Of a DNA stretch of 7,975 nucleotides, positions 6,843-7,975 are shown piece by piece (the first letter of the stretch is position 1; every line of letters begins with the position of its first letter). The position numbers and the translations under genes were made by a program. The notes beneath the pieces are model-generated. The model searched no databases. It was not told the DNA's origin and saw only the letters and a program-made list of their open reading frames with translations. The stretch comes from JAVBLK01 sp031553565. GTDB lineage: Bacteria; Bacillota; Clostridia; Christensenellales; DUVY01. The DNA is taken from the NCBI GenBank assembly GCA_031553565.1, contig JAVBLK010000033.1, positions 1 through 7,975 on the forward strand, given 5' to 3'.

Positions 6843-6869
6843 ATTATACTGCGGCGGGAAAATTGTCAA
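6843..6869 (-). promoter_or_regulatory. promoter-like TTGACA/TATAAT pair, minus strand
   Basis: Perfect consensus hexamers occur on the minus strand: TTGACA at 6869-6864 and TATAAT at 6848-6843. The spacer is only 15 bases. A second TATAAT overlaps at 6843-6838 (spacer 20) and a second -35-like TTGACT lies at 6874-6869, so both boxes are duplicated at 5-base steps. The -35 lies between perfect 6-bp inverted arms (TGCGGC 6850-6855 and GCCGCA 6875-6880), which could be an operator. It would drive the candidate RNA that ends at 6609. Confidence 0.4.
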
Positions 6870-6922
6870 GTCAAGCCGCATATGCCGCCCCGCGCCGCGC
6901 CGGTAAACCGCATGCGCCCCCA

Positions 6923-6973
6923 CAAAAAAAAAGCAAAAGAAAACGGGCCTCCCCGGTTTCCCGGAAAAGCCCG
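6923..6973 (-). terminator. intrinsic terminator of the secreted-protein gene
   Basis: On the minus strand CGGGC (6973-6969) pairs with GCCCG (6948-6944), extended inward by G-U rich pairs and CC/GG. It is followed by TTTTCTTTTGC and then a long T run (6931-6922). It lies about 75 bases after the stop of the gene at 7050. Confidence 0.8.
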
Positions 6974-7049
6974 CTAAGGTCAGATTCAGTTCTTAAACTC
7001 AGAAACGAAACAATGAATTACTCCGTCCCCTTTTTGTTTGTTCTAGTTC

Positions 7050-7580
7050 TTAGAATGCGGTTGTTGCGAACTCAACTTCTATTGATATATCATCGTTTAT
7101 TTCAGCAACAGCGGCCTTTATACTAAGTCTGAAATTATATGTGACAGCCGCATCTGTTATTGAGCCTTTTGCTGTGGCGGTAGCCGTCCCAAATTCTGTG
7201 TTTGAACTGTTGGCAACATCAAGACCCGTCGCGCCGCTTATGGTAATCTGCCAGTAAATTGTTTCATATCTGGACGTATTCCCCATAACAAATTCATATA
7301 AAACTACATCAGTTTCCTCTTCAAGCTCAATGTTATTTAATGTCTCGGTCGCTGTCCCAGTTCTAACTTCAAACGTTTTACTATGCGTGCTTGTGGCATT
7401 TTTACCATAATTTACGGTAAGTGACGCCTCGACATTTGCTGTATACGTAATAGTATGGCTTCCCGTTTTGGTAAAATTCAGTGTCGCCGCCCAGACGCCT
7501 ACACCGATCGCCGTTACCAACAAGAAAGCCGCGATGATCATTGTCATCCTTGACAGATTTTTCTTTGTTCTCTTTTCCAT
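7050..7580 (-). CDS. small secreted, threonine-rich protein of unknown function
   Basis: A 176-residue protein. It has a basic N-terminus (MEKRTKKNLSR), a hydrophobic core (residues 14-29, IIAAFLLVTAIGVGV) and a likely signal peptidase site after WA or WAA (30-32), so it should be exported or membrane-tethered. The mature ~144 residues are rich in Thr, Ala, Ser and Ile, alternate polar and hydrophobic residues as in beta-sheet proteins, and contain no Cys. There is no LPXTG sorting signal or C-terminal anchor. The GVWAATLNF border resembles SipW-dependent signal peptides of the TasA/camelysin type, but this is only an impression. The ATG at 7580 has GGAG at 7593-7590 with a 9-base gap; the longer frame begins with TTG at 7619. 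It is clearly more AT-rich than the c-di-GMP and kinase genes, suggesting recent acquisition or a surface gene with different constraints. It has its own promoter region and terminator. Confidence 0.75.
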   Translation of the reverse strand: MEKRTKKNLSRMTMIIAAFLLVTAIGVGVWAATLNFTKTGSHTITYTANVEASLTVNYGKNATSTHSKTFEVRTGTATETLNNIELEEETDVVLYEFVMGNTSRYETIYWQITISGATGLDVANSSNTEFGTATATAKGSITDAAVTYNFRLSIKAAVAEINDDISIEVEFATTAF

Positions 7581-7652
7581 TTTTGGAAACTCCTTTTTTC
7601 TTTTATGTTTTCTTTTCAAGGGCTTCCCCCCCGCAGAAAATCATATTTCGCG

Positions 7653-7684
7653 TATATGTTAACATATATTCACATATTTGTAAA
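7653..7684 (-). promoter_or_regulatory. promoter with overlapping 16-bp palindrome, secreted-protein gene
   Basis: Minus-strand TTTACA (7684-7679) and TAACAT (7661-7656) are spaced by 17 bases, about 75 bases before the ATG. The perfect palindrome TATATGTTAACATATA (7653-7668) covers the -10, a layout that suits repressor binding. Two more TTAACA motifs lie upstream on the same strand, between about 7710 and 7740. Confidence 0.5.
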
Positions 7685-7802
7685 GAGTTTTGCTAAATAT
7701 TTTACAAACAAAATTAAATGTTAATAAACTGTTAAGCTTTGTTCCAATTGCTGGAAACCCCGCCGTCTGTATTTCGCCCCCCCTGCCTCCAAGTTCCCGC
7801 CC
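7685..7802. other. intergenic stretch, AT-rich then C-rich, no gene seen
   Basis: The AT-rich part (7685-7740) carries TTAACA motifs on the minus strand and probably belongs to the promoter region of the secreted-protein gene. The remainder shifts abruptly to C-rich sequence leading into the tandem repeat block. TTCCA/TGGAA form a 5-bp dyad at about 7742-7756. No coding frame is credible. Confidence 0.5.
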
Positions 7803-7935
7803 GTCATTGCGAGGATCATAAGGCAAAAGCAATCCAGTTCCCCGCCCCGCCGTCATTGCGAGGAGCATGCGACGAAGCAATCCAGTTCCCCGTCCCGCCC
7901 GTCATTGCGAGGAGCATAAGGCAAAAGCAATCCAG
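7803..7935 (+). repeat. three interspersed-repeat units in a 49-bp tandem array
   Basis: Units start at 7803, 7852 and 7901, exactly 49 bases apart, and are 35, 34 and 35 bases long. Each begins GTCATTGCGAGGA and ends GCAATCCAG; the centre alternates between ATAAGGCAAAA-like (first and third) and ATGCGACGAA (second). The two 14-base gaps are nearly identical C-rich sequence (TTCCCCGCCCCGCC-like). These are the same units as those in 6143-6520. It is not a CRISPR array, because the spacers are too short and not unique. Confidence 0.9.
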
Positions 7936-7936
7936 T

Positions 7937-7975
7937 GGGGGGGGGGGGGGGGGGGCGGGGGGGGGGGGGGGGGGG
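7937..7975. other. terminal poly-G run, probable artefact
   Basis: Nineteen G, one C (7956) and nineteen G run to the last base, directly after a repeat unit that exists in several copies. This is how an assembly ending inside a multicopy repeat can look when no-signal read ends are called as G by two-colour sequencing. It should not be read as biology without checking. Confidence 0.8.

Noticed and set aside
6114..6977. 287-residue open frame on the plus strand
   Set aside because: It reads straight through both long repeat copies, so its translation repeats itself (for example IAGSI.HQAATRQSR twice). It has no ribosome binding site or family signature and overlaps terminators.
7803..7935. 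CRISPR-like array at the end of the window
   Set aside because: Regular 49-bp spacing is present, but the gaps are 14 bases and nearly identical to each other, and the same unit occurs elsewhere in both orientations. No cas genes are seen.

Overview
The window reads as a contig-end fragment from an endospore-forming Firmicute, most likely a moderately GC-rich member of the Clostridia. The main evidence is a full-length SpoVT homologue, a regulator found in endospore formers. Strong GGAGG ribosome binding sites, a GHKL (AgrC-type) kinase and a short Clostridia-style XRE regulator agree with this. No rRNA, tRNA, CRISPR array, transposase or phage gene is visible.

Layout. Bases 144-2948 (+) encode a 934-residue soluble GAF-PAS-GGDEF-EAL cyclic-di-GMP protein. 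It converges on spoVT (3135-3677, -), and the two share a bidirectional terminator near 2972-3002. A ~490-bp AT-rich intergenic stretch with inverted repeats separates spoVT from a divergent 85-residue XRE-type regulator (4169-4426, +). That gene converges on a seven-segment membrane GHKL histidine kinase (4523-5908, -), which has no response regulator or peptide gene in view. From 5909 to about 6990 there is no credible gene. The region holds degenerate interspersed repeats built on a GTCATTGCGAGGAGC...GCAATCCAG unit, including two 114-bp direct copies exactly 249 bp apart, and it also holds a promoter/terminator pair that could bound a ~230-nt non-coding RNA on the minus strand. A small secreted, threonine-rich, AT-rich gene (7050-7580, -) follows, with its own strong terminator and a palindrome over its likely promoter. 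The window ends in three 49-bp-spaced copies of the same interspersed repeat and then a run of 38 G interrupted by one C, which is most likely an assembly or sequencing artefact.

How the genes relate. They look like independent monocistronic units (every junction is convergent, divergent or a long gap), not an operon or a dedicated system. The common theme is signalling and developmental control: c-di-GMP turnover, late sporulation control and membrane sensing. No functional link between them can be shown from the sequence. I did not find a clear new multi-gene system. The items most worth a second look are the candidate non-coding RNA, the repeat architecture, the orphan kinase and the secreted protein.
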